Assembly (NCBI RefSeq): GCF_016464425.1
Contig: NZ_JADDKQ010000014.1
Coordinates: 1 to 38,122, forward strand
Origin: Actinotalea solisilvae
GTDB taxonomy: Bacteria > Actinomycetota > Actinomycetes > Actinomycetales > Cellulomonadaceae
Direction of reading: 5' to 3'
DNA length: 38,122 nt
Positions within the stretch are counted from its first letter, which is position 1. Each line of letters opens with the position of its first letter. Both the position numbers and the translations under genes were made by a program. Below, in pieces: positions 26,601 to 33,955 of this stretch. The notes under the pieces are model-generated. The model was given only the letters and a program-made list of their open reading frames with translations. It did not search any database and was not told the DNA's origin.

Positions 26601-27023
26601 TCAGGCGAGGCGCACCTCGACCGGGGTGCCCGCCTCGACCGTGCGCGAGACCGTGCACGTGCGGTCGTGCGACACCTGCACGGCCCGCGCGACCACGGAC
26701 CGGGCGGCGTCGCCCGCCTCGCCCTCGGGGAAGGCGAGGTCGAAGGTGACCACGAGGTCGCGCAGCAGGTTCCCGCCCTCGTCCCGCACCTTCGCGGCGT
26801 CGACCCGGACCTCGAAGCGGTCGGGCTCGGCCCGGCGCGACGTGACCGTGTCGACGTCGACCGCGGTGCACGCCCCGATCGCGGCCAGCAGCAGCTCGAC
26901 GGGGGTGAACGTCGAGCCCCCGGAGCTCGAGATCCTCAGCTCGCCGCCGCGCACGTTGCGAGCGACGTAGACGCCCGCCTCGACGCGTGCGACGTGGACG
27001 GAGCGGTGCGGGTCGTCGGCCAT
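26601..27023 (-). CDS. OsmC/Ohr-family peroxiredoxin-like protein
   Basis: 140 aa, OsmC fold. Two conserved redox Cys are present: LLLAAIGACTAVDVDTVTSRR (resolving/peroxidatic helix) and VSHDRTCTVSRTV. The start region ISSSGGSTFTPVELLLA is typical. It reduces organic hydroperoxides with a dithiol partner. ATG 27023 has GGGAGGA 7 nt upstream. The RsbW-like gene ends 40 nt upstream on the same strand, so the two may be co-transcribed. Confidence 0.9.
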   Translation of the reverse strand: MADDPHRSVHVARVEAGVYVARNVRGGELRISSSGGSTFTPVELLLAAIGACTAVDVDTVTSRRAEPDRFEVRVDAAKVRDEGGNLLRDLVVTFDLAFPEGEAGDAARSVVARAVQVSHDRTCTVSRTVEAGTPVEVRLA

Positions 27024-27063
27024 GGCCCGATCCTCCCATCGCCCGGAGCGTCCCGTCGCACGG

Positions 27064-27429
27064 TCACAGGCGCACCTCGAACCAGACGGTCTTGCCGCCG
27101 CGCGGGTGCCGCTCGACGCCCCAGTCGCCGGCCAGACGGTCGATGAGCATGATGCCGCGCCCTCCGCTCGCGGTCGGCGGCACATCGCGCAGCACGGGCA
27201 GGGCGTCCGACGCGTCGGCCACGCTCACGCGCACGACTCCGTCGCGCGTCTCGACGTCGACGACGACGTCACCGTCCTCGGGGCCGTGGATCACGGCGTT
27301 CGCCACGGCCTCGGTCACCAGGAGCGCCGTGATGCGCAGTGCGTGCGTGGACGCGCCCGCGGCGCGCGCGACCGACGTCGCCCACCGACGCGTCGCGGCG
27401 ATCTGCCCCGGGTCTGCTACGAAGCGCAC
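27064..27429 (-). CDS. RsbW/SpoIIAB-like ATP-binding protein (small HATPase_c_2)
   Basis: 121 aa. Single GHKL ATPase domain: ITALLVTEAVANAVIHGPED (N-box), VRVSVADAS (G1), GGRGIMLIDRLAGDWGVER (G2), ending GGKTVWFEVRL. Stand-alone proteins of this type act as anti-sigma factors or serine kinases in actinobacterial stress and development. GTG 27429 has AAGGAGGA just upstream; the longer frame to 27630 is Arg-rich and not credible. No sigma factor or anti-sigma antagonist is adjacent. It has a paralogue at 32341-32766. Confidence 0.85.
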   Translation of the reverse strand: MRFVADPGQIAATRRWATSVARAAGASTHALRITALLVTEAVANAVIHGPEDGDVVVDVETRDGVVRVSVADASDALPVLRDVPPTASGGRGIMLIDRLAGDWGVERHPRGGKTVWFEVRL

Positions 27430-27601
27430 CGTCCTCCTTCCGCCGCGGCGCGCGCCGCGGCCTGGGACAGGGACGCGCACCGGGGGTTCGGCCCGGGGAC
27501 GCCGCACACGCCGGGGGACACGCCGGGCGCTCATCAGCCTGCACCCGTGGGCGGGATCACGCATCCGGGGCAGCGTCTCGCACGCCGAGTGCCCGCGCAC
27601 G

Positions 27602-28582
27602 TCACGGACGCCGAGCGTCCAGCCACGCACCCGCCGGCGGGAGCAGGCCCTCGAGCTCGGCCCAGAGCGCCTCGGGCACCTCCGCCCCCGCGGCGGCCAT
27701 CGTCGCGTCGACCCGGGCGGGCCGGCTCATCCCGACGACGGTCGAGGCGATGCGGTCGTCCCGGAGCGAGAGCTGCAGGGCCGCGGTCGCCAGGTCGGTG
27801 CCGTGCCGGTCGCACGCGGCCTGCATCCGGGCGAGCGCCGCGGCGACCTCGGGGTGCGCGGGCCGGTACCCGTACCGCACGGCGCGCCCCTCCTCGTACC
27901 GCCGCGCGAGCACGCCGCCGCCGTAGACCGCGGCGTTGAGCACGCCCGTGCCGCGCGCGACGGCGGCCTCGAGCAGCGGCCCCGCGCTGCGGTCCAGCAG
28001 GGTCCAGCGGTTGTGGACGAGCAGCACGTCGAAGACGCCCGTGTCGAGGTAGCGCGCCATCTCGTCCACCGGCCCGCCCGCGAGGCCGATCGCACCGACC
28101 TCGCCCTCGTCGCGCAGCGCGACGAGGGTCTCGAGCGCCCCGCCCGGCGCGGTGATCTCGGCGAAGGTGAAGTGCTCCGGGTCGTGCAGGTGCACGAGGG
28201 GCAGGTGGTCCAGCCCGAGGCGATCGCGGCTCTCCGCGACCGACTCCCGGACGCGAGCACCCGAGAAGTCGCGGCCCCGGGGGTCGACCTTCGTCGCGAC
28301 GAGCACGTCCGGCGGCAGACCGCCGGCGGCGGCGATCGCGGCACCGATGCGGCGCTCGCTCTCGCCGTCCCCGTACCCGTTGGACGTGTCGATCATCCGG
28401 ATCGGGCTGTCGAGCACCGCCCGGACCGTCGCGACGCCCTCGTCGGCGCAGACGTCGCGGCCGTACAGCGCGGGCATGGAGCCGAGCGGGCTCCCGCCCG
28501 CGCAGACGGCGGAGACCTGCAGGCCCGTCGAGCCGAGCGGGCGCATCCAGGGGGTCGGGCCGGGCGTCGACGGAGCGGTCAT
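27602..28582 (-). CDS. Aldo/keto reductase
   Basis: 326 aa, AKR TIM barrel using NADPH. The tetrad is visible: D and Y in IDTSNGYGDGESERR, K in VATKVDPRG, H in LVHLHDPEH. Further family segments: RPLGSTGLQVSAVCAGG, VGAIGLAGGPVDEM, LVHNRWTLLDRSAGP, STVVGMSRPARV. It resembles the D-threo-aldose/L-fucose dehydrogenase-like group, but the substrate cannot be fixed. Single gene, minus strand; 172 bp separate its stop from the RsbW-like start on the same strand, and the SDR gene is divergent upstream. Confidence 0.92.
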   Translation of the reverse strand: MTAPSTPGPTPWMRPLGSTGLQVSAVCAGGSPLGSMPALYGRDVCADEGVATVRAVLDSPIRMIDTSNGYGDGESERRIGAAIAAAGGLPPDVLVATKVDPRGRDFSGARVRESVAESRDRLGLDHLPLVHLHDPEHFTFAEITAPGGALETLVALRDEGEVGAIGLAGGPVDEMARYLDTGVFDVLLVHNRWTLLDRSAGPLLEAAVARGTGVLNAAVYGGGVLARRYEEGRAVRYGYRPAHPEVAAALARMQAACDRHGTDLATAALQLSLRDDRIASTVVGMSRPARVDATMAAAGAEVPEALWAELEGLLPPAGAWLDARRP

Positions 28583-28755
28583 CGCCCCAGGATGCCGCGC
28601 CGCGCCACCGCTCGCCGACCGGGCGTCATCCCGGGCCGATCGCGGCCGGTGCCCGGGTGCTCACCGGGCAGCGGCGCACGAGCTCGCGACCGTCGTGCGG
28701 ATGCGCCCGGCGGCACCCCGGGTGAGGCTGGACCCGTCCCGAGCCAGGAGGCCCC

Positions 28756-29568
28756 ATGAGTGCGACCACGTCACCCGGCCCGTCCGACGGCGGGCGGCGC
28801 CCGCTCGCGGTGGTCACGGGCGCCTCGAGCGGCATCGGCCTCGCGCTCGCGCACGGGCTCGCCGAGCGCGGCCACGACCTCGTCGTGTGCGCCGAGGACG
28901 ACGACGTGGCCGGGCTTCGCGCGGACCCCGCGCCGGCGACCGCCGTGAGCGCCGTCCGAGCGGACCTCGCGACGTCGGACGGCGTCGACCGGCTCGTCGC
29001 CGCCGTCGAGGCCGCAGGCGCCCCGGTGGACGTCCTGGCGCTCAACGCGGGTGTCGGCCTGGGCGGACCGTTCCTCGAGGCGGACCTGGCGGACCACGAG
29101 CATCTCGTGGAGCTCGACGTGCTCGCCGTCGTCCGGCTCGCGCACCGGCTCCTCCCCGCGATGGTCGCGCGCGGCGCAGGGCGCGTGCTCGTGACGTCGT
29201 CGGTCGCCGCGACGATGCCCGGTCCGTGGTACGCGACCTACGCCGCGTCGAAGACGTTCGTGCAGTCGTTCACCGAGGCCCTGCGCCACGAGCTGCGCGG
29301 CAGCGGGGTCACGCTCACCGCGCTCCAGCCCGGGCCGACCGACACCGCGTTCTTCGAGCGTGCGGACATGACCTCGACGCTCGCCGCGCGTGGGCCGAAG
29401 AGCGACCCGGCGGACGTCGCGCGAGCCGGCCTCGAGGCCCTGTTCGCCGGCGACGACCACGTGGTGGTCGGCGCGCTCGGCAAGAGCCAGGCGGCGATGG
29501 CCCGTGTCCTGCCGGTGCCGGCACAGGCCGCGGTCCACGGCGCCGCGACCCGCCCGCGCGGTGGCTGA
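28756..29568 (+). CDS. Short-chain dehydrogenase/reductase
   Basis: 270 aa, classical SDR. Cofactor motif TGASSGIGLALA, LNAGVGLG in the NNAG position, catalytic S in VLVTSSVAATM, Y-X3-K in YATYAASKTF, and PGPTDTAFF. ADLAT after strand 3 and an acidic end of beta-2 (CAEDDD) suggest NAD(H) preference, though that is weak. ATG 28756 has AGGAGG 4 nt upstream. The DUF2231 gene follows 73 nt later in the same direction and may share the transcript. Confidence 0.92.
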   Translation: MSATTSPGPSDGGRRPLAVVTGASSGIGLALAHGLAERGHDLVVCAEDDDVAGLRADPAPATAVSAVRADLATSDGVDRLVAAVEAAGAPVDVLALNAGVGLGGPFLEADLADHEHLVELDVLAVVRLAHRLLPAMVARGAGRVLVTSSVAATMPGPWYATYAASKTFVQSFTEALRHELRGSGVTLTALQPGPTDTAFFERADMTSTLAARGPKSDPADVARAGLEALFAGDDHVVVGALGKSQAAMARVLPVPAQAAVHGAATRPRGG

Positions 29569-29641
29569 CCCGCTCCCGGCGCACCTGCGGCCCGACGCCA
29601 CGACCCTTCCCACCCACCGACCGCCACGGACCCGGAGGCCC

Positions 29642-30331
29642 ATGATGACTGCACCCGAGACGGGCACGACCCCGCCCCCCACCCCTCCCACCACGACGCG
29701 CCCCGCGACGCCGTCCCCGCACTCCGCCGGCGCCCCTCGACCGCCGCTCGTCGGCCTCGCCCGCTCGCTCGAGGGCGAGGCGCGCCTCGACGGCGCCGTG
29801 GACGCGCTGCGCCCGGTCGCCGACGCGCTCGTCGCCGACGACGCCCGGCGAGACCTGCTGCTCGGCCGCCAGCTCGGCCACGCGGTGCACCCGCTGCTCA
29901 CCGACGCGCCGATCGGCGCGTGGGCCTCGGCCGTCCTCCTGGACCTCGTCGGTGGCGAGGAGTCCCGCGCGGCCGCCCAGCGGCTCGTCGGGATCGGCGT
30001 GCTCGCGGCCGTGCCGACCGCGGTCACCGGCCTGGCCGAGTGGGCACACCTCGGCCGGCGCGACGCTCGCGTGGGAGTGGCGCACGCGGCGGGCAACTCG
30101 CTCGCGCTCGGGCTCTTCGCCGCCTCGTGGCTCGCCCGCCGCCGCGGACGGCACGCGAGCGGCGTCGTGCTCGGCCTCGCGGGCGCGGGCGCCGTCGGGG
30201 CGAGCGGCTTCCTCGGCGCCCACCTCGCGGTCGCCCGCAACGTCAGCAGCCGGGACGCCGCCTTCGCCGAGTCGCTGCCGCCCGACCAGCGCGTGGGCCG
30301 CGACCGCGCGGGCGACGCGGTGGTCGCCTGA
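29642..30331 (+). CDS. DUF2231-family membrane protein
   Basis: 229 aa starting MMTAPETG, GGAGG 4-5 nt upstream. Residues 1-60 are Pro/Thr-rich. The DUF2231 part has GHAVHPLLTDAPIGAWASAV, a Trp/His-bearing first membrane segment, then about three more (GIGVLAAVPTAVTGLAEWAH, AHAAGNSLALGLFAASWLA, VLGLAGAGAVGASGFLGAHL). The His residues at the membrane faces could bind heme or metal, as proposed for this family; function unknown. The trailing charged tail (FAESLPPDQRVG) is typical. Confidence 0.85.
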   Translation: MMTAPETGTTPPPTPPTTTRPATPSPHSAGAPRPPLVGLARSLEGEARLDGAVDALRPVADALVADDARRDLLLGRQLGHAVHPLLTDAPIGAWASAVLLDLVGGEESRAAAQRLVGIGVLAAVPTAVTGLAEWAHLGRRDARVGVAHAAGNSLALGLFAASWLARRRGRHASGVVLGLAGAGAVGASGFLGAHLAVARNVSSRDAAFAESLPPDQRVGRDRAGDAVVA

Positions 30332-30340
30332 ACACCGTGG

Positions 30341-30370
30341 CCGCGCCGGTTCGGGATGCAGCCGGCGCGG
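30341..30370 (+). terminator. Hairpin after the DUF2231 gene
   Basis: CCGCGCCGG (30341-30349) pairs perfectly with CCGGCGCGG (30362-30370), loop 12 nt, just after the DUF2231 stop and 20 nt before the next start. No T-tract; could also sequester the leader of the ligase gene. Confidence 0.5.
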
Positions 30371-30390
30371 AAGGTCAGCACACTGCACGC

Positions 30391-31584
30391 GTGCGCACCG
30401 TGGGGGTCGAGGAGGAGTACCTGCTGGTGCGTCCGGACGGCGAGGTGGTCGGCGTGGCCGGTGCCGTGCTGGCCGAGGCCGCCGCGGCGACCGACGAGGA
30501 CGACCGCAGCCTCGCGGGGCACGCGAGCGAGCGGCCCGCGGGTCGCCACGGCGGGCCACGCGTCACGGAGGCTCATGGGCCGGGCGACCCTGCGCCCGAC
30601 GAGCCGGGCGGCGACCTGGAGGCCGAGCTCAAGGAGCAGATGATCGAGACGGGCACGCGCCCGTGCACCGACCTCGCCGCGCTGCGCGACGAGATCGGCG
30701 AGGGGCGCGAGCGGGCCGCCGCGGCCGCGCGGCGCGTCGGCGCCGACGTCGCCGCGCTCGGCACCGCCCCGCCGCCCGTCGTGCCGACCCTCTCCCCCGG
30801 CGCCCGGTACCGCGAGATCAACCGGGAGTTCGCCCTCACCTCGCGCGAGCAGCTCACGTGCGGCTGCCACGTGCACGTGAGCATCGCCGACGCCGACGAG
30901 GGCGTCGCGGTGCTCGACCGCATCGGGCCCTGGCTGCCGGTGCTCCTGGCGGTGAGCGCGAACTCGCCCTTCTGGAACGGCCAGGACAGCGGGTACGCGA
31001 GCTTCCGGTCCCAGGTGTGGAACCGCTGGCCGACGGCGGGTCCGGTGCCGCGCTTCGGCTCGGCCGAGCAGTACCGGCGCGTCGTCGACGACCTCGTCGC
31101 GACCGGCGCGATCCTCGACACGGGGATGATCTACTTCGACGCGCGCCTCTCGGCCCGCTACCCGACGGTCGAGGTGCGCATCGCGGACGTCTGCCTCCAG
31201 GCCGACGACGCCGCGCTCCTGGCCGCCCTCGTCCGTGGCCTCGTCGAGACAGCCGCGCGCTCTGCGGCGGCCGGTGAGCCGGCGCCCGACGTGCGGGTCG
31301 AGCAGCTGCGTGCCGCGACGTGGCGCGCGTCGCGCTCGGGCCTCGGCGGAGACCTCGTCAGCCCGGTGACGTTCCGGCCCGTGCCAGCCCAGGAGGCCGT
31401 GGACCAGCTCGTCACGCACGTGCGTCCGGCGCTCGAGGACCTCGGTGACCTCGAGGCGGTGACCGAGCTGCTGCAGGGCCCCTGGCGCCGCGGCACGGGT
31501 GCGACGCGCCAGCGTGCCTGGTTCGCCGAGGGCGGTGACGTCGGCGACGTCGTCCGTCGTGCCACGGCGCTGACGACGCGCTGA
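30391..31584 (+). CDS. YbdK-type carboxylate-amine ligase (glutamate-cysteine ligase family 2)
   Basis: 397 aa, ATP-dependent ligase fold. Motifs: TVGVEEEYLLV, ELKEQMIETGTRPC, CGCHVHVSIADADEG, NSPFWNGQDSGYASFRSQVW and FDARLSARYPTVEVRIADVC. Members form gamma-glutamyl-type amide bonds, with weak glutamate-cysteine ligase activity in E. coli YbdK. Between the first strand and ELKEQ there is a ~35-aa Gly/Pro/His-rich insertion (about residues 44-76) not usual in the family. The GTG start 30391 has no clear ribosome site. Confidence 0.9.
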   Translation: MRTVGVEEEYLLVRPDGEVVGVAGAVLAEAAAATDEDDRSLAGHASERPAGRHGGPRVTEAHGPGDPAPDEPGGDLEAELKEQMIETGTRPCTDLAALRDEIGEGRERAAAAARRVGADVAALGTAPPPVVPTLSPGARYREINREFALTSREQLTCGCHVHVSIADADEGVAVLDRIGPWLPVLLAVSANSPFWNGQDSGYASFRSQVWNRWPTAGPVPRFGSAEQYRRVVDDLVATGAILDTGMIYFDARLSARYPTVEVRIADVCLQADDAALLAALVRGLVETAARSAAAGEPAPDVRVEQLRAATWRASRSGLGGDLVSPVTFRPVPAQEAVDQLVTHVRPALEDLGDLEAVTELLQGPWRRGTGATRQRAWFAEGGDVGDVVRRATALTTR

Positions 31585-31587
31585 GCC

Positions 31588-31612
31588 GGACGCCGGGCGC
31601 CGCCCGGCGTCC
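31588..31612. terminator. Strong bidirectional hairpin between convergent genes
   Basis: GGACGCCGGGC (31588-31598) and GCCCGGCGTCC (31602-31612), perfect 11-bp stem with a 3-nt loop, filling the 31-bp gap between the ligase and DUF72 stops. Confidence 0.75.
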
Positions 31613-31615
31613 CGC

Positions 31616-32344
31616 TCAGCCGACGAGCTCGCGGAGCCGGCGTGCGTCGCGGACGGCGTTCGCGTCGCCGTCGTTGTTGAAGTAGGCGAGCACCTCATGG
31701 CCGTCGTCGCGCCACTCCCTGAGGCGGTCGGCCCACCAGCGCAGGTCCGCCTCGGGGTACGAGCCCGCGTAGAGGTGCGCGCGGTCGGGGCCGTGCAGGC
31801 GGACGTAGACGACGGGCGCCGTCGCGCGCAGCACGCAGGGCAGGTGCGCGCCGCTCATGACGCAGTACGCCGCGCCGTGCCGCTCGAGCAGCGCGAGGAC
31901 GGCGTCGTCGTGCCAGCTCGGGTGGCGCATCTCGACAGCCACCTGCAGCCACGGCGGGAGCGTGCGCAGGAACCAGTCCAGGCGCGCGTCGTCGCGCACC
32001 ATGCCGGGCGGGAGCTGGACGAGGAGGACCGCGCGGCGGTCGCCGAGCTCGTGCCAGCCGCGCGCGACCCGGTCGACCCACGCCTCGGGCGCGTAGAGCC
32101 GCTTCGCGTGCGTGAGACCCCGCGGCGCCTTGACCGAGAGGCGGAAGCCGTCGGGCAGGCGGCGCCGCCAGCTCGCGAAGGCGCGGTCGGTCGGCCAGCG
32201 GTAGAAGCTCGCGTTGAGCTCGGCCGTCGCGAACGTCCGGGCGTAGTGGCCGAGGCGCTCGTGCGGCGACGAGCCGTGCGGGTACAGCTCGGGGTGCCAG
32301 TGGTCGTAGCTCCAGCCGGACGTCCCGACGTGGATCCCGCTCAC
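31616..32344 (-). CDS. DUF72 (YecE-like) protein
   Basis: 242 aa, TIM-barrel DUF72 fold: IHVGTSGWSYDHWHPELYP, FATAELNASFYRWPT, FRLSVKAPRGLTHAKRL, LLVQLPPGM, VAVEMRHPSWHDD, VVYVRLHGPD and LAYFNNDGDANAVRDARRL. Function not known; the family has a UV-endonuclease-like barrel and is sometimes linked to DNA repair. GTG start 32344 overlaps the TGA of the RsbW-like gene (GTGA), so the two are translationally coupled. Confidence 0.92.
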   Translation of the reverse strand: MSGIHVGTSGWSYDHWHPELYPHGSSPHERLGHYARTFATAELNASFYRWPTDRAFASWRRRLPDGFRLSVKAPRGLTHAKRLYAPEAWVDRVARGWHELGDRRAVLLVQLPPGMVRDDARLDWFLRTLPPWLQVAVEMRHPSWHDDAVLALLERHGAAYCVMSGAHLPCVLRATAPVVYVRLHGPDRAHLYAGSYPEADLRWWADRLREWRDDGHEVLAYFNNDGDANAVRDARRLRELVG

Positions 32345-32766
32345 GCCGGCGCGGCCGCCAGCTCGTCCGCGACGCCACGCCCGTGGCGCCGGCGGCCGCT
32401 GCGCGGCACCGCGAACCACACGGCCTTGCCGGCGGGCTCGCGGCGGTCCACGCCCCACTGGTCCGCGAGCAGGTTCACCAGGCGCATCCCGCGCCCGCCC
32501 GGGGCCGCGTCCTCCGGGTCGAGCACCTGCGGCGTGAGCGGGCACTCGTCGTGCACCTCGACCCGCACGCCGCCGGCCGCGGGCGTGACCCGCACGAGGA
32601 CCTCGTCCCCGCCGCCGTACTTCACCGCGTTGGTCACGAGCTCGCTCGTGAGCAGCTCGACGACGCGCAGCGCGGGCGCCGCCAGGCCCCGTGCCCCCGC
32701 GTGGGCCATGACCCACTGCCGGGCACGCCGGACGTGCCTGACGTCTGCCGGCACCCTCAGCTCCAC
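32341..32766 (-). CDS. RsbW/SpoIIAB-like ATP-binding protein, second copy
   Basis: 141 aa. GHKL ATPase domain with VVELLTSELVTNAVKYGGGD (N-box), VRVEVHDECP (G1 region), APGGRGMRLVNLLADQWGVDR (G2) and GKAVWFAVP, plus a basic C-terminal tail of about 20 residues. GTG 32766 has GGAGG 8 nt upstream. Likely an anti-sigma or phosphotransfer regulator like the 27064-27429 protein, with which it shares order and size. Coupled to the DUF72 gene. No partner sigma factor in view. Confidence 0.85.
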   Translation of the reverse strand: MELRVPADVRHVRRARQWVMAHAGARGLAAPALRVVELLTSELVTNAVKYGGGDEVLVRVTPAAGGVRVEVHDECPLTPQVLDPEDAAPGGRGMRLVNLLADQWGVDRREPAGKAVWFAVPRSGRRRHGRGVADELAAAPA

Positions 32767-32893
32767 GACGTCCACCTCCGGCTCCCCTGCTCCGCTCGAC
32801 GGCTCACAGCTCCCACTGTGCCCGGTGCGGAGCAACATCGCAGGTCGAGGCGACCGCGACCGCCCGTCCGGCGGACACGCACCTCGCCGGACG

Positions 32894-33874
32894 TCAGCCG
32901 GCGTCCTCGCGCCGATGGCCGTCGACGAGCAGGGCCAGGTCGTCGCGGTCGAGCCGCGCGCCGTCGAGGAGCGCCACCGTGACCGGCGTGACCGCGACGA
33001 CCGTCGCGGTCCGTGCGCCCTCGAGCAGTGCCCGCTCGCCGAGGATCGCCCCGGGGCCGATCTCGGCGAGCCGCGCGCCCTCGCGCCCCCCCGCGCCCCC
33101 ACCCGCGAGCCCCCCTGGCCCAAGCCCCCCGGGCTCTCCCTGCCGGAAGAGCGCCTGGCCCTCGGTGAGCCGCCGGACCGTGGGCCGCCGGCCCATGACC
33201 TCGCCGGAGAGGCGCCGCTCGAGCTCGGTCTCCACGGGGGCCGTGACGGCGGGCGCGTCGACGCCGCGCCACGGGTTCTCGTCCTCCGTCATCGTGTGCA
33301 GCCACGAGGCGGCGTCGGTCGTCGCGACCTTCTCGACGAGCCGGTCGTCGTCGCCGTACACCCAGTGCCGCGGGAACGCGCTCGCACCGACGACGCGGTG
33401 GCTCGCGCTCCCGTCCGCCCGGACCACCAGCTCGAGCGTCGTCCACACGAGCGGGGCGACGAGCCGTCCGCGGCCGCGCACGAGGCGGGGCGCCGGGAGC
33501 GGGGCACGCCCGCCGACGGTCTGGCGCACCACGGCCGCCGAGCCGTCCGGCGCCACGGAGCACTCCAGCAGGTCGGGCATCTTCACGGCCGGGAAGCGCA
33601 CGGCGCCGCCGAGGAGGTTGGTGAGCCCGATGACGCCGCCGTGGCCCGGCGCGGGCCGGACCCCGGTCACGACGCCGTCGTGCGCGTCGACCTCGACGCG
33701 GACGCGGTTGACGAAGCGGAACCGCCCCGCGCGGCGCAGCGCCTCGACGTCGTGGAGCACGTCGGGCGGCGGCTCGTCGTAGTGCGTGAGCCCGAGGTCG
33801 AAGGGCACCCGCATCGGGCCGCCGAGCAGCTCGGACGGGATCCAGGACAGGGACGTGACGCTCCGGACGACCAT
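32894..33874 (-). CDS. Protein with C-terminal cyclic-nucleotide-binding (Crp-like) domain
   Basis: 326 aa. Residues ~20-215 are a domain I do not recognise (FDLGLTHYDEPPPDVLHDVE, ASAFPRHWVYGDDDRLVEK, SWLHTMTEDENPW). Residues ~231-326 form a cNMP-binding fold: TVRRLTEGQALFRQGEPG, then IGPGAILGERALLEGARTATVVA, keeping the phosphate-cassette Glu (E280) and Arg (R288). A Gly-rich loop (about 248-264) interrupts the domain between the two. No HTH, so it is not a transcription factor. ATG 33874 has GGAGGT. It is divergent, by 78 bp, from the class III cyclase, suggesting it is an effector of that enzyme's product. Confidence 0.75.
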   Translation of the reverse strand: MVVRSVTSLSWIPSELLGGPMRVPFDLGLTHYDEPPPDVLHDVEALRRAGRFRFVNRVRVEVDAHDGVVTGVRPAPGHGGVIGLTNLLGGAVRFPAVKMPDLLECSVAPDGSAAVVRQTVGGRAPLPAPRLVRGRGRLVAPLVWTTLELVVRADGSASHRVVGASAFPRHWVYGDDDRLVEKVATTDAASWLHTMTEDENPWRGVDAPAVTAPVETELERRLSGEVMGRRPTVRRLTEGQALFRQGEPGGLGPGGLAGGGAGGREGARLAEIGPGAILGERALLEGARTATVVAVTPVTVALLDGARLDRDDLALLVDGHRREDAG

Positions 33875-33936
33875 GACGAGACCTCCACGGGGCCTGTGCA
33901 CCCGTGCGGCGCACGCCGCGGACGGGAGTCACACGC

Positions 33937-33955
33937 TAGCGTCGGCCTCGCCATG
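33937..33955 (+). promoter_or_regulatory. Possible -10 of the cyclase gene
   Basis: TAGCGT at 33937-33942 fits TANNNT and lies 10 nt before the ATG at 33953. This gives a leader of only a few nucleotides and no Shine-Dalgarno. No matching -35 was found. Confidence 0.35.

Noticed and set aside
27430..27630. N-terminal extension of the RsbW-like protein to 188 aa
   Set aside because: The extra ~67 residues are Arg/Pro-rich; GTG 27429 has a strong AAGGAGGA and starts the fold.
31697..33952. Apparent N-terminal extension of the cyclase
   Set aside because: It is antisense to three recognised genes; the cyclase domain starts at ATG 33953 with MATTERRVVSVVFCDVVDFT.
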